Of a stretch of 64,000 bases of DNA, positions 1 through 11,161 are shown in pieces. Origin of the DNA: Nothophaeocryptopus gaeumannii (lineage: Eukaryota; Ascomycota; Dothideomycetes; Mycosphaerellales; Mycosphaerellaceae). The stretch lies in contig JASISA010000025.1 in the NCBI GenBank assembly GCA_031771865.1, forward strand, positions 992,001 to 1,056,000. Reading direction: 5' to 3'. Below the pieces are notes generated by a model, which did not search any database, was not told the DNA's origin, and saw nothing but the letters and a program-made list of their open reading frames with translations. Position 1 is the first letter of the stretch, and each line of letters starts with the position of its first letter. The position numbers and the translations under genes were made by a program.

Positions 1-2400
1 ACTGAGGGGTCCACCATCGACGTTCCACCGGGATCTGTGCTCGAGAACGTCGTCGTTCAGGGATCGCTCCGACTGCTCGAGCACTAGGTGAATCGTACAG
101 GCAAACGACGCATCCGCTCCTTCAGCGACAGCGAGCATCACACCAACTGGCAGCACTCCCGTAGTATTAGATGGGGACCCGGTTTTGAGAGCCACGTCTG
201 GTGGCACAGAATGAGTAGATGAAATGGCGCGATTGCCGGCATGAAGAAAGGTCGATCAGTGGATCTGGCGACCGATTGTACTTTGAAGCGATTCCAGCAG
301 GGCGGCTCTCTGCGCATGAATGAGAATGAAGATATAATATGTGCACCCACTGTTTCAATTTTTTCCTCTCAATTGCAGGATGCTTCGTCCTGTCTGGCTC
401 TGGCGGCCCTCGGCAGGTCTGGGGTGATGCGCTGACAGAGAGCAGATACTTCATCAAATAATTAGGCCTGTGACCGCGTGGCGACTTATGTATTTATTGC
501 CACTGTCCAGGACTTCCCAAAGACGATCAGCTGCCGCAAAGTACACCTGGGCGGTCTGCGGAGCGATGTCAAGCTGACGGCTCGAGGGAGAGCGCGCGCT
601 GTGCTCTACGTCTTGGGTTTGCAGGACCGATAAAACATCCAATCGCTGTGTTGGTCAGGATGAAGCAAGGAGGAGTGAAAAGAGCGACATCGAGATACCG
701 AATGGTTATGGAAGTCGAAGATAAAGAGGATGTTTGATCTACAAATGACTGTGCTTCCTGACCATGACACCGCTCCTTGCTGGGGCCGGGGACCTGCGGC
801 CACAAGCACGGCGCCGTTGACTATTAATCTGTGTGCTAGGATGTGGAGGAAAGGATCAGTGTTAGGAAAGGAAGAAATCAATAAAGATCCTTGAAGACGG
901 TGTAGCACAGGTCTACGTTGAAGCCAGCACCACAGTTACTACTCTAGTTCTTGCGGGAAGAGCAGCGGTAGATTCCGAGCATGGAGTCCGTCTCTACCTG
1001 ACCAAGGCCAGTGATGGTTTGGATGTAGGCTTTGATCGCGTCCTGGGGTACGTGAACCCGCCTGCTCGTACGTGTTGACAAAGACTTCGACACCACGCTT
1101 CGTAGCAGCCTTGTTAAGGCCGCTCTTAGAAAAGCGGCGCATAGCATGAGTACTGCCGCGAGCAACAGCGTATGGAAGGGCCGTCTCCTGGCAGGTGAAG
1201 GTGATACACCAGTGCTTGTAATCAACCATCTGCGATACTGTCAGTCTTGTTGACAATCTTGTGCTCATGCATAGAACGCCTACCTTGTCGGCTTGTCTTT
1301 GACACCAACGACCGAATTTATCAGAACTATGCGGAGATCAGCGATGGCCCAATGTTTGTGCTTGTTGCGTATGATTATATCGTGAGCTTTCATTATGGAG
1401 TGTGAAAAGCCGTGGGCCCGTGCCCGCAGAAGCCAGCAGATTCTCGCATGTGGAAAAGCTATAGGTGAATGAGAGAACTCAGCACTCAGGTTTTGTCCGC
1501 GCATTTGGCATTGGCCTCATGCTCGCGCAGTGCTCGCACAGAAGTATTCCCCAGCGCGACTTGCAACGGATCCCTGCCGTCCGCTGGCGAGGGTTGCACG
1601 TCGTCAATGGTGGTCACACCCAGCTACGAGACTGGTTCTGTGCTGAATGCTATCGCGGAGTTTCCTCTCACGTTCCGAAGAAATAGACTTCGCTAATTCT
1701 ATGAGCGAGGAGACAAGAGCGTGCGCTCAAGCCGCAACGACTGATAGGAACGGACCGAGTTGCATGCATCCATAATACCGTTCCAATGCCTAACAGTCGA
1801 GGTAACGTGAATACCATTCTTTGCCATCTACTGGGCCTGGCCTTTGACTACTAAGGCTCAGGGATACAAAGTAGACCAGACTGTGATCATACGCCGAGCG
1901 TACCTCGAATCAGATGATGGACGTTGCCTGCGCAAAGACAAGTAAGACGAACTTAGACGCCCGTGGACTTGAAGCAGACTTACATGGAAGGAGACTATCT
2001 TCGAAAGCGCAGATATATAAAGCCAAAGAGGTCCAATCTGGGGTCGAGCATCATACAGCCATCTCTGAGCCTTCGCCCAGTGTACCCGTCTCTCATGTCC
2101 AGCGGCTTGAGATCAACATCGTAGTCCCAGCTGGCAGGATAGTTTCTAGAGCTTCTCCAGAGAGCGAAGTTATGCTTGAAAGGATTGATGTGCAGTGTCA
2201 GGAAGAGTTATCAAATTCCACCAGCCAACATGGCCATCCGTTTCCAAGCGTTGGCTGTCTGGAATTGGCACCGTGCAGGTAGCCGGAGGTCTCGCTGCTG
2301 CGAAGCAAGTAGAGATTGACAGCACTAGGGAATGGCTGTCCGACAATCGCGTGGTTTCCGATCTGCTCAAGCTCAAATTCATCGTTCTGCTGGGTCTCGG
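1..2400. other. No supported gene
   Basis: Only short open frames are present on either strand, with no recognisable domain, motif or consistent exon chain. It may be intergenic DNA or strongly decayed coding sequence; I see no tandem repeat or RNA gene in it. Confidence 0.4.
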
Positions 2401-2939
2401 CCTGCTCGGAAGGCTCCCACTCTTCAGCTTCTGCATGATGAGCCTTTGCAATGTGCCAAAAGTGAGCGAAAGGGCAGACTTCTTACGCGATGTTCATACG
2501 TCCGCGTCTGGGCCTTGTTCTCTCTTGACCGGTATGTCGCTCTCCCAGAACTTGCAGGTCTAGATGCCCCATTCGTGAAGGTAACGAGTTGCGAGCGAGC
2601 TGCTTGAGGAGCTTTCTCAGCTTCGGTGCTCCCGGAAAATGCTGGACAATTGTGGAGAACGAAATGGTTGCCACTGTGGTGATCCCTTCTCCTTGGTGGG
2701 AGTGCGTGCGTCCTTGCTCTCATACGCCAACTGTCAGGATACGAGCCGATGCCACTTTGCTCGCTGTAATAGCTCAGGCTGGCCGGACCAGCAAGTGATC
2801 CTCCAGTTGGGTCACCATCGTCATGTATCTGTGTGAGCGAACAACGGCAGATTTGAAGCTGTAAGCGGAGAGCTGGGAGTGGAAATGCCAGATCGATCGA
2901 CTCAGTTGTCAAACACGAAAGCTTCTCTCCCTTAATCTT

Positions 2940-4470
2940 CGTCCATTCAGATAAGCCGACCGCGAGGCTAGTAGCAGAGTCAACGCACTGCAAGCTGAGA
3001 GCTGCAGACGAGATACTCAAGGTCCAGAATGAGAGCTGCGTCACAACACTTTGAGCAAATATGCGACGAATGCGACGCCACGCCAGCCCACTAGACCGAC
3101 TGAAGTGCCGCTTCGCCATAGATGCTCAAGAATGCTGCTTTGACCTGGGTTCGGAACATTATGGCAAGTTTGTGGGTGCTAGATATGCCTGGTGTCTAGA
3201 ACGAGAGCTGAGTCTCAGCGATTACGGCGAGAAGTCGACGGACGTTCTAGTGTGAATTGGGATCGCAGCGTAGACGTAAAGAAATGGACATCGTAGTCTT
3301 CGGTACCGTGCCACTGCTTGTATAGATCGTTGCGGAGTATATCAGTATGCTTCGGGATGTCCTCGTGTTCTGTTAAGCGGATGCCTTGGGGGCGAAGCCG
3401 GATGATCGATGCTCTCGTCCATCTAGCACCGGATTTTCTTTCTCCCTGTCCTCTGACTCATCCAAATAGGCCGATCGTGAAACCAGCAGCAGCGCTGACG
3501 CATCGCAACAGGGAGCCAAAGACGAGAAGCGCATGATGATTGGGATCACATACAAAGTCAGTGCAGCCTGTCTCTCGAAGCTTTGGTACGTTTGGATACG
3601 CCGAGTGTGAAGCCAGTAGCATAGTCGATGGATTGGACCAGGAACGAGTAGATGGAAGAGACCAGCATCGTCGAAAACAGAGCCAGGATCGATGTGTTCT
3701 CTCTCTCGCTTCATCCCGCCTAGACACACCGATATTGCGAGGAGCATTAGAGGAAGGTTCCAGAAGTTCACACACAGCTTGGAGTCTGCACAACGGTTGA
3801 TCGAACCAATAGCATAGACGCAGTCTCCCTGGAAGGTGAGCGGCCGAAGAATTTGACTGAAGATGAACTCAGATCGGAGGTTTCGGCCGGTATTGCTGGT
3901 ACCCTTAGGCGACAGCATAGTTGATCGATTGGAAACAGAAAGCCAGAAACAGACAGAGCTGGCACCATAAAATCTTCACCCAGATTCGACGTTGCCGCTC
4001 TCTAAGCTTCCATTTAGGAGGTACTCTGGTCGAGAAGGCGATAGCATAGTCCAGTAGTCGCAAACAGGAAGCTGAAGATTGCAATGACTGCAACAAAGGA
4101 GAGCAAAGCTCTCGCCGAATCTTATGATATAAATGGGTCAAGTCGTGGCAGCGCCTTCCAACCTGAGTCCTTCAAACATCATGTATATACCCATCATCCT
4201 GAACGATTGTATAATGCCAACTATACCCGAGATAAAGTTGAAAGGCATTCCTGGATCCAGCAAGAGTCGATGTGAATTCCATGCGGCCGACAGCAACGTC
4301 CTGGAATCGCTCATCGATAGCGAAGCAAGGACAGAGCCAGAAAATGGTCCAGAGAAGGCCTGTGAGCTTGCTCTCCTGCAGTCCGCTAGACAGGAATAGC
4401 TTTACACGCAAGCATCTGCTCGTACCACATGCGGCGCGCAGAGCGCGGTTGTAATCAGGTGCTTTCAATA
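2940..4470 (-). pseudogene. Modular multi-pass membrane protein, intron-rich or decayed
   Basis: Several minus-strand segments encode hydrophobic stretches that end in a similar signature, a polar residue then D, small residues, A and T or I, an aromatic or L, and later a basic stretch. Examples are at about 2945-3065 (VDSATSLAVGLSEW), 3590-3700 (IDYATGFTLGVSKRTK), 3905-3960 (SINYAVA), 4010-4080 (LLDYAIAFSTRV) and 4290-4400 (FQDVAVGRMEF). They lie in different frames, so either a chain of short introns links them or the gene is broken. A helix followed by a conserved polar turn, repeated five or more times, suggests one polytopic protein built of repeated modules. I could not build a full exon model and do not recognise the family, so start and end are approximate. 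Confidence 0.3.
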
Positions 4471-5142
4471 TTCAGGGCCTGCTGGCCCACATGTCGAGTC
4501 CGGATATCGGCGGTGTTGTTCCAGGGTCAGGCGACATGTATAGCGATGACCTTTTCGCCGTCTTTGTCGTTCTTCTTGAAACCATGCGCCTCCACAAACC
4601 ATGTATCCAGTCGGCGAACAAATGCCTACGCATCTGCAGCGCGGTCTCAATGGGATTCTTCATGGTCCTGAAGGTATGTGCAGACATCGTTCCAACTGAT
4701 TATGGAAATTCGCTATCCTCGAGGTCTGCTATACAGCAAGTCCGTACTGACACTGACAATAACCAGGTCGAAAGGCTTCTACCGGGCAGGACTCGAGCAG
4801 AATCAGATGCTCCTCGGATACAGCGCATATGTTGACCACGGAAATTGCCGGCATTGTTGCAGTCTCTTGAGATATTTGCCAACACGGAAAACCTCCTAGT
4901 TTTTGTTGTTCCTGTCTTGAGACAGTGCTGGATCTCCGGAGCCTGAGACGTCCTGGAGGTCTCACTTTCACATGCATTGAAAAGCCGCCAGATTTCTGCC
5001 GCCAGGAGGATCTTCAGCAAACGCTGCCCGCCCAGCCTACACAGAGATTTCTTCCGCTCGCCCTGCCAGACACAACAACTCTTGCACCAACCTTTCCTGA
5101 CAAGATATCGAACCCATCAACTTGTCAGCACCATCCTCAAGC
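4471..5142. other. Gap with one coding-like remnant
   Basis: A minus-strand frame at about 4527-4610 reads like a soluble protein (FVEAHGFKKNDKDGEKVIAI), but stops bracket it and no neighbouring exon fits. It may be another remnant of the decayed stretch to the left. The right part is the upstream region of the gene that starts at 5143. Confidence 0.3.
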
Positions 5143-6309
5143 ATGGCAAGAGAAGTAAGTACTCCTGAACCGAAGCAGACAACCTCAACACCCTCACTAC
5201 CACCCCTGAACATAGGTGACATCGTATAGGACTCCCAGGTAGAGGCGTCCAAGCCGCCACGAGCCGCGAAGGTAAGCATTCACATGCTTGAGCAATCACA
5301 TGGATGACTCGGCGGCGGGCGCACATGCAGAACCGCGCATGCTCGTGCTAACAGCGCTAACACGTGTTAGAGCCAGGCGGCGTCAGCTGCCAGCGATTTC
5401 GAGAAGATCACCGCGAACTTCGCCGAGAGCATCACGGCTCTCAACAACAAGGCAGGAGACCATGCTCCTGCCGTTGCATTCACGCCCGTAAACCCTCGCG
5501 ACGACCACGAGAAGCATGTTGTTGAAGAGCTGCGGAAGCTCCTGGTGGAAGCCAGCCCCAGCGTACGGAACGGCTTGGAGATGAAGTTCGCTCTCCTGCT
5601 CCTTGTGGGCCTTTTTCAGGAGCTGGCAGAAGAACTGCGGGACGAAAGGGACGACTGGGTGCACGAGATCGCCCAGCGGATCGGAGAACAAGAGCGGGAC
5701 GATACTGTTCGATACTGGACTGGCCGTGTCGTCTCCGATGCCGTTCAGGATGCTCCTTGGGGTCTGCAGAAGCCAGTCGACTCCTCTTCTTGCGACACTG
5801 TCCGCACCCTCAACGCTGTCTTCGTCGGCATGATTCGCTTCGTCCGCCAGCTCATGAAAGCGTTGGATCAGCAGGCCCAGGAGGGTGTCAACCTGGCCGA
5901 TTTCGACGTCGAGGAGAACAAGTCCGGGTCAGATAGCGATGAGAACTTCGAGGAGCGGGGAAAGAAGAAGACGAGCAAGAGGCCCATTTCCCGAAAGAGC
6001 GCAGCCAACAGCGCTCAGGTTCAACGCACAGCGCCTCGGCCATGGAGCAAGGCCGAGAACGTGTCGCTGCTGAAGACCTGGCGCGACAATCTCGACGACC
6101 CGAACACTTATCACCAAGACAGGACCAACATCCACAACAAGACCTTCCTTCACAACGGCGAGGAGGGTGTGCGCACAAAGGAGGGCTGTATTCAGCAGAT
6201 GGACAAGCTGGTAAAGCGGACTCCTGCCGGCATGGTCGACCGTATCAACGCGAAAATTGCCGAGTTGGAGGCGGAGATGGCGGACGAGCAGCAGGTCGAG
6301 GAGGAGTGA
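5143..6309 (+). CDS. Uncharacterised protein with Myb/SANT-like segment
   Basis: The model has three exons: 5143-5154, 5230-5271 and 5371-6309, with GT-AG introns of 75 and 99 nt, both phase 0. It gives a 330 aa protein. The ATG at 5143 opens MARE, then a lysine- and alanine-rich stretch. Residues of about 75-160 are helical and acidic. A disordered basic and serine-rich linker follows (KKKTSKRPISRKSAANS). Near residues 245-310 is a tryptophan-led segment (RPWSKAENVSLLKTWRDNL), which resembles the first helix of Myb/SANT-like DNA-binding domains, and the protein ends in an acidic tail. A role in DNA or chromatin binding is inference from that segment alone. The exon-intron structure is well supported because all junctions keep frame. 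Confidence 0.7.
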
Positions 6310-6648
6310 ATAGATGGTCTTCGTACCGTTCACAGCTTGCGAAAAGGAGTACCACCATAGATATTCTCCTTTATGGGCTACATGAAAATGGTCATAGGAG
6401 AGTACGCAGGCCGGACAATGAGTGCGCGATGATTGACGATGATGCATGAGAGAACAGCTGCAAAGGACGAGCTGACGTTGGAAATGGACCTCGGCGCTCA
6501 CCAGGATTCGCGCCAAGCTCAAATCCAAGTCAATTGCTGCCCATCAATAGCCTCTCCTTTCTCTCCCTTACAATATCAGCATCGTCTGTCTACCTTTCAT
6601 ATGCAACATGTGAATACAATCCAAGTCATCGAAGCACATGTGAATATG
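6310..6648. other. Convergent 3' intergenic region
   Basis: 339 bp between two genes that end toward each other. Nothing is recognised in it; it should hold the 3' UTRs and poly(A) signals of both. Confidence 0.5.
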
Positions 6649-7644
6649 TCAGAAGCGGTCCTTCAACCAGCCGACAATAGCCTCTCCCACACCGACCGGA
6701 TTCTCCAGCATGAGCCAGTGGCTCCCCTGCACCTCCTTGATCATCGCATCCGGCAGCATTCCCTGCGAAATGGGCATCTGAACCGCCTCTGGAAGAGCCA
6801 GAGGATCGTCCAATGCTGTCACGAACAGATACGGCGCATTTACCACTTGACCACCGGCCTTTAGCACGGCCTTTTCCGCTTCCAAATCCAGGTTGTCCCT
6901 CGCGAAAGCCTTATACCACAACAAAGGCGCCTTCCAACCATCCCTCTTCAGCCTCCCAATCCACTCCTCGCGAAATTTTGGCTCCGCAGCATACGGTAGG
7001 ACTGGCTTTTCCGCATTACGATTATCCTCCAGCCATTTCACCATGGCACCCTGCTCGCAGCAGACATGCTTCATCACTTCTCCTCCGCCGTAAAGAGCCG
7101 TGAACATGTTCTCCAACTTCGCATCAACAAGCTCATGCCCATCATCAGACAAAAAGAGCTGGAAATACCACATCGAATGATAGCCTTGCGTGGCCTCTTG
7201 CATGGCACGGATCTGCTCCTGATCGAAAGGAAACGGCATTGGTGGGATCATCGCCGTGCCCAACGTGATGAGCCCGGCGAGTTTCTCTGGCTGAAACATG
7301 GCGAAGCGGCTGGCTAGGTAGGCGCCGATGTCGTGGCCTACGGCTATGACTTTGGAAATGCCTTCGTGCTCTAGGATCTCGACCAAGTCCCGGCCGACGA
7401 CGGTGCCGGCGTAGAGCTTGACATCGTCCGGTTTGGAAGTCTTGTCGTAGCCAACGAGGTCTGGAGCGACGATACCGTAGCCATTTGGGACGAGGTAGTT
7501 GGTGATAAGATTTTTCCAGACTGTATGGTCGTCTGGGCAGCCTTGGAGAAGGAGGAGAGTCGGCTTAGCGCCTTCTGCGGAGGATGTCCAGTAAGTGTAG
7601 TCCACGCCGTTGCGTGTGAGGTGGGTCTTCTGATTGAGGCCCAT
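6649..7644 (-). CDS. Alpha/beta hydrolase, epoxide hydrolase-like
   Basis: An intronless 331 aa protein of the alpha/beta hydrolase fold, close to soluble epoxide hydrolases, which open epoxides to diols through an Asp nucleophile. The oxyanion loop is QGCPDDHTVW at residues 34-43, in the place of the usual HGFP/HGxP. The nucleophile elbow is VGHDIG with Asp105. The late acid is probably an Asp in ALDDP (about 282-284), and the base His lies in GSHWLMLENP near residue 310. The Gln-Gly-Cys-Pro form of the oxyanion loop is slightly unusual. There is no signal peptide, so it is probably cytosolic. The substrate cannot be told; fungal members act in detoxification or secondary metabolism. Confidence 0.85.
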   Translation of the reverse strand: MGLNQKTHLTRNGVDYTYWTSSAEGAKPTLLLLQGCPDDHTVWKNLITNYLVPNGYGIVAPDLVGYDKTSKPDDVKLYAGTVVGRDLVEILEHEGISKVIAVGHDIGAYLASRFAMFQPEKLAGLITLGTAMIPPMPFPFDQEQIRAMQEATQGYHSMWYFQLFLSDDGHELVDAKLENMFTALYGGGEVMKHVCCEQGAMVKWLEDNRNAEKPVLPYAAEPKFREEWIGRLKRDGWKAPLLWYKAFARDNLDLEAEKAVLKAGGQVVNAPYLFVTALDDPLALPEAVQMPISQGMLPDAMIKEVQGSHWLMLENPVGVGEAIVGWLKDRF

Positions 7645-8410
7645 TATGTCTGTGGGTGTAATGGTGTTGCTGATGGTTGATGTTTGGAACTTTGCGGATG
7701 CTTATCTGCCATGCCACAGACTGCATCTTATATCTTTCCATTGACGGTTGATTCCTTACTGCGCCCTAGTTGCACTCTACTGAACGTGCAAGGCGCCTCG
7801 AGTACAGGCTGGTGTACGCCCTGGCTGGGCTTGGCATGCGAGGATTCGCGAGCACCGGCTTTCCAACTTGGACATCACACGAGCCGGGACAGAGCCGGCC
7901 ACAATTTCCCACTTTCCCTCGCAAGTACTTGCAATGCGCGCTTCATCGCGCAGAAAAGAAAACCCGGTGCCGCGTCCGAAAGTGATTGCATGGGGATCCG
8001 ACATCATCTTGAAAACATCTTCGATACGCACGACAAGTAAAGTATTTTCTCTCAAGCAGTGGCATACTCTCCCGCTTTCATTCGCGCCTACTTCAGCAAT
8101 CAGAAAAGATTTTGGCCTTCTACAGCATGCCATGGGAAACCTGGTGCCGCGTCCGATAGCGATGGCATGGTAATCCGACATCATGTTGAAAACAGCTAGG
8201 ACGCACATCACCGGTCAAGAAAAGTAAGTGGAGAGATTGGCACACACTGCTTCTTCATTGGATTGGACACTGACGAAGCTATGAACATCATGCCCGCAAT
8301 ATCTTGACTGCACTTTCATGTGCCGAGTCCGTATTGCCATGTCTAATCATGCTTCAAACGCCTCCCAGTCCCGTCAAATGCTTTGAGTCCGGTCAATGGT
8401 GGTGGAAAGG
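7645..8410. other. Intergenic region with a duplicated segment
   Basis: No gene is supported. The stretch holds the imperfect direct repeat annotated separately at 7958-8225. The part next to 7645 is the promoter side of the epoxide hydrolase-like gene. Confidence 0.5.
7958..8225. repeat. Imperfect direct repeat, two copies of about 80 bp
   Basis: Copy 1 (about 7958-8042) and copy 2 (about 8135-8225) share stretches such as ggtgccgcgtccga and atccgacatcat, followed by ttgaaaaca, in the same order. The spacing is about 175 bp. On the minus strand both copies read through with similar peptides (MMSD.HAI..GRGT), but there is no convincing gene around them, so I treat this as a local DNA duplication that has since diverged. 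Confidence 0.7.
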
Positions 8411-8910
8411 TCACGCAGCATCCGTTCTTTGGTGTGCCGTGAAGGCGTCGAGGCGCATATCACCGTACAGGTCCTTGTGGAAGGTACCATTGCGGCTCGC
8501 ACTGTCGAGGGCCTTCGCTGAGGGGTGGCATGGCGCAGGCTTGGGTCCTGAGCTATCCTTGCGGCTGCTCTTGCACGGGTTGCTACGGGCGCTCTTGTCC
8601 AGATTCTTGTAGATGGCTTTCGCGTTCTTCAGAATCTGCTTGCTCGAATTCACCTTCTTGGATTTCGGAACCTCAGCCGGGGTTGACTTCTTGTTGCGGC
8701 TCTTCTTTGAATTGGTCGCCTTGGAAGCGGCCTTGGTGGTGGAAGTCGCCTTCGCTCTCGAGCTGGACGCAGCGGCTGCGGCGCCGTTCTTGGTGGGAGC
8801 CTGCGGGCTGTTAACAGTGGAACTCGAGTCTGAGAATTCTATGAGGACTTACCATAGCTGGTCGTCGGTCGGGGATAACAAGAGCTTTACTTTTTGTCTC
8901 GTGCTGACAT
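8411..8910 (-). CDS. Small basic Ala/Ser/Lys-rich protein, unknown
   Basis: A two-exon model, 8910-8891 and 8807-8411 with an 83-nt GT-AG intron, gives 138 aa in a consistent frame. The protein begins MSARDKNPQAPTKNG, runs through an alanine-serine-lysine-rich disordered stretch (residues about 15-55), then a more ordered lysine-rich piece (SSKQILKNAKAIYKNL) and a polar tail. There is no signal peptide or membrane helix. The basic composition would fit a nuclear or nucleic-acid-associated protein, but no family is recognised. Support comes from the splice sites, the frame match and the coding-like composition; it could still be a chance frame. Confidence 0.5.
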
Positions 8911-9687
8911 GCGCCTCGGGAGGAGGATGCGGTGTGTGTGCTCGAATTGTCTGATTGAACGTCGAAGCTGGAGAGAGGCGAGGCGCGCTTTTAGAGTCCA
9001 GATGGCGAAAAGAGGGAGGGGCCGGTCCTCATTCACTTCCACACCTGGTCAATGCGTGCAGCGGGCTTGTGAGGCGACGTAGTCGCTATGGATACCACTC
9101 ATTGACCGCTGCATACTATGATACCGCTGAGCGCCCAGTCGGTCCTTACGACAGAGCGCTAACATTGAATTTCGCAGAGCTGCGCCGAACTGTATAGGAG
9201 CGTTTATTCTCGAAGGCATGGCGAAAAGCTGGCGCAGGACCTAAGCCCCTCTTCTGAAAGCCCGTCATGTTTATCTCGTGGCAGATATATATTTTCGGTC
9301 TTGCGAACCACCAATCAACCTCTGGAGAGTGGCTGATTAGTCAGGGTTCTTACGAAGAGGCGGATACGATGGGGTTCACAATACTCCGATCATGCCTTCG
9401 AGGTCTCTCACTCATCTTCGTAGGGTACGCATGACGCTGTAGTCTGAAGCAAAATTTCTGATTTGCGAGCGAGCCCGTATATTGTTGCGTATTTCTTGGC
9501 AATGATTTTATCGCCCTCCGATGTCCTTCCCGGATTCGCTTGCAATAACAAAGAAATCACCTGAACTGCCTCAATTGCTGAGCTAGGGGGACAAAGAATG
9601 GCTTCACATTGGTTCCTCTTTGTCTAGGAGAGGGAACTTCTCGTGAATTGTTGCAATGATTCCCTGCGCCTTGCCCTCAGGAACACG
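8911..9687. other. Intergenic, nothing recognised
   Basis: 777 bp between divergent genes: the small basic protein on the minus strand and the broken kinase on the plus strand. No ORF with coding features, repeat or RNA gene is apparent. Confidence 0.5.
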
Positions 9688-11161
9688 ATGGCTACCGCTC
9701 GATTCGCAGACCGGCTCGGCATCCTGAGAGTTGCGAGGCTACTTTCGGGCGACGAAGGCAAGGCAATTCGTTCGCAGGGCTTCGCAAGAGATGCTACAAT
9801 ATCAGCAAGTCTACCAGCTCCGGCAACCGGAAATGACCCGTGGATAGGAGCATGGGGTCAGGGAGGCGGAGCTTTTGGCACCTGCGGCCTGTTCATTAGA
9901 ATTGATCCAGCTACAAACACTGTGCAAGAAGTACGTGGAACGCAAACACCACGACATGCCACAAGCTTCAAAACTGACCTTCAAGCAGCGAATGGCGGTC
10001 AAGGAATCATACTGCAACAAAGACACATGGTACGACCCAGTGTCTTGGGATGGAACGAAAGATGCTTTAGGGGTCAGAGTCTGTATGTTCACATAACCCG
10101 TCACTTGACGACAAGCCTGACATATCGCGTGCAGTCAACGCCGGCATTAATCATGCCGAGCATATGGAGACACTGGTACATCGCAAGCTAGCAGCACGGG
10201 ACTTACCCACCATCGTAGGTTTTGTTGGTTGTTCAAACGTCCACCACACACAGTGGTGGTATCGCGTTTATCTTCCTTTTTGCGCGTGGATGGATCTCGA
10301 AGCCGCCATCTCCGCATATCGCGACACAGAAGTCTTTGAAGATTATCCCGTCACGACCTACACAGATCAGTACGATGACGAGTATACCATTCCAGATGCG
10401 CCGATTCCCGAACCATTCATTTGTACGTCTTCGACAGCTTGGCTCGAGCCGGACAAGTGATGGCAGCAGAGCCATCAGTCCAAGACGGCGTGGTAATACA
10501 CCGCGATATAAAACCAGTAAATATTTTCCTTGACGATCCTGATAATGGACCTGGGGCACAGTGGAGACTCTACCCCAGGATACGCCTGGGTGACTTTGGA
10601 CTGGCTATTGAGACCAACGATAACGATCCTTTCGCGAACAATCCACGAGCTTACCGAGGAACAGGTTCAGAGGCATTCTTCGCCCCTGAACAGCATGATT
10701 GGATTCATTTGAATCGCCGCGACTTCTTCGACCAACCGCGACTTGGCTCTTACACCAACGTCTATCAAATCGGGCTGATCATCTACTGCCTAATCTATCG
10801 CGTATTGGCACCGCCCTCATTCGATCTCGTCCCGGGCGAGAACCGTCGACAGGGCCCAAAGCCTCCTCCCAACCCGACCGGTCCGATAACCGGTCCCGGT
10901 TATTCTCCTGCTTTGATAACCTGAATGTGGGATTGCCTGGAGTTCGATCATACACTTCGTCCGAGCCCAGAGAACATCCTTGAGCGTATCTATCCGAAAG
11001 CTTTCGATTTTGACCATGACTACTTCAAGGGCATGCGCCGGATCACTCCTAAGCCGGGGCAGCCATGGTACAACAATGACCGGGGACGAGCGTACAAGTT
11101 TGCCGCATATCGCGACAGATATGCGATTGGAATGTCGAGGGATGTGTTGCCGCCTAGGTAG
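9688..11161 (+). pseudogene. Protein kinase with frameshift and in-frame stop
   Basis: The gene encodes a eukaryotic-type protein kinase. Exon 1 is 9688-9930, exon 2 is 9989-10082 and exon 3 starts at 10135; both introns (58 and 52 nt) have good donors and CTGAC branch sites. Motifs in order: glycine loop GQGGGAFG, MAVKE lysine, HRDIKPVNIFL catalytic loop, GDFGLA, a FFAPEQ APE motif, and the C-lobe arginine region RPSPENIL. Two lesions break it. Reading leaves frame at 10422-10423, where the codon between PEPFI and YVFDSLARAGQVM lacks one base. A TGA at 10922-10924 sits inside the last C-lobe helix, just before MWDCLEFDHTLRPS. All catalytic residues are otherwise present, so decay is probably recent. 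A sequencing error could explain one lesion but less easily both. The start ATG is the first in frame. Confidence 0.75.

Noticed and set aside
10422..10480. GTACGT as an intron donor that would explain the kinase frameshift
   Set aside because: An intron here would remove YVFDSLARAGQVM and the sequence up to HRDIKP, which is clearly kinase-like; no acceptor gives the right frame without that loss.
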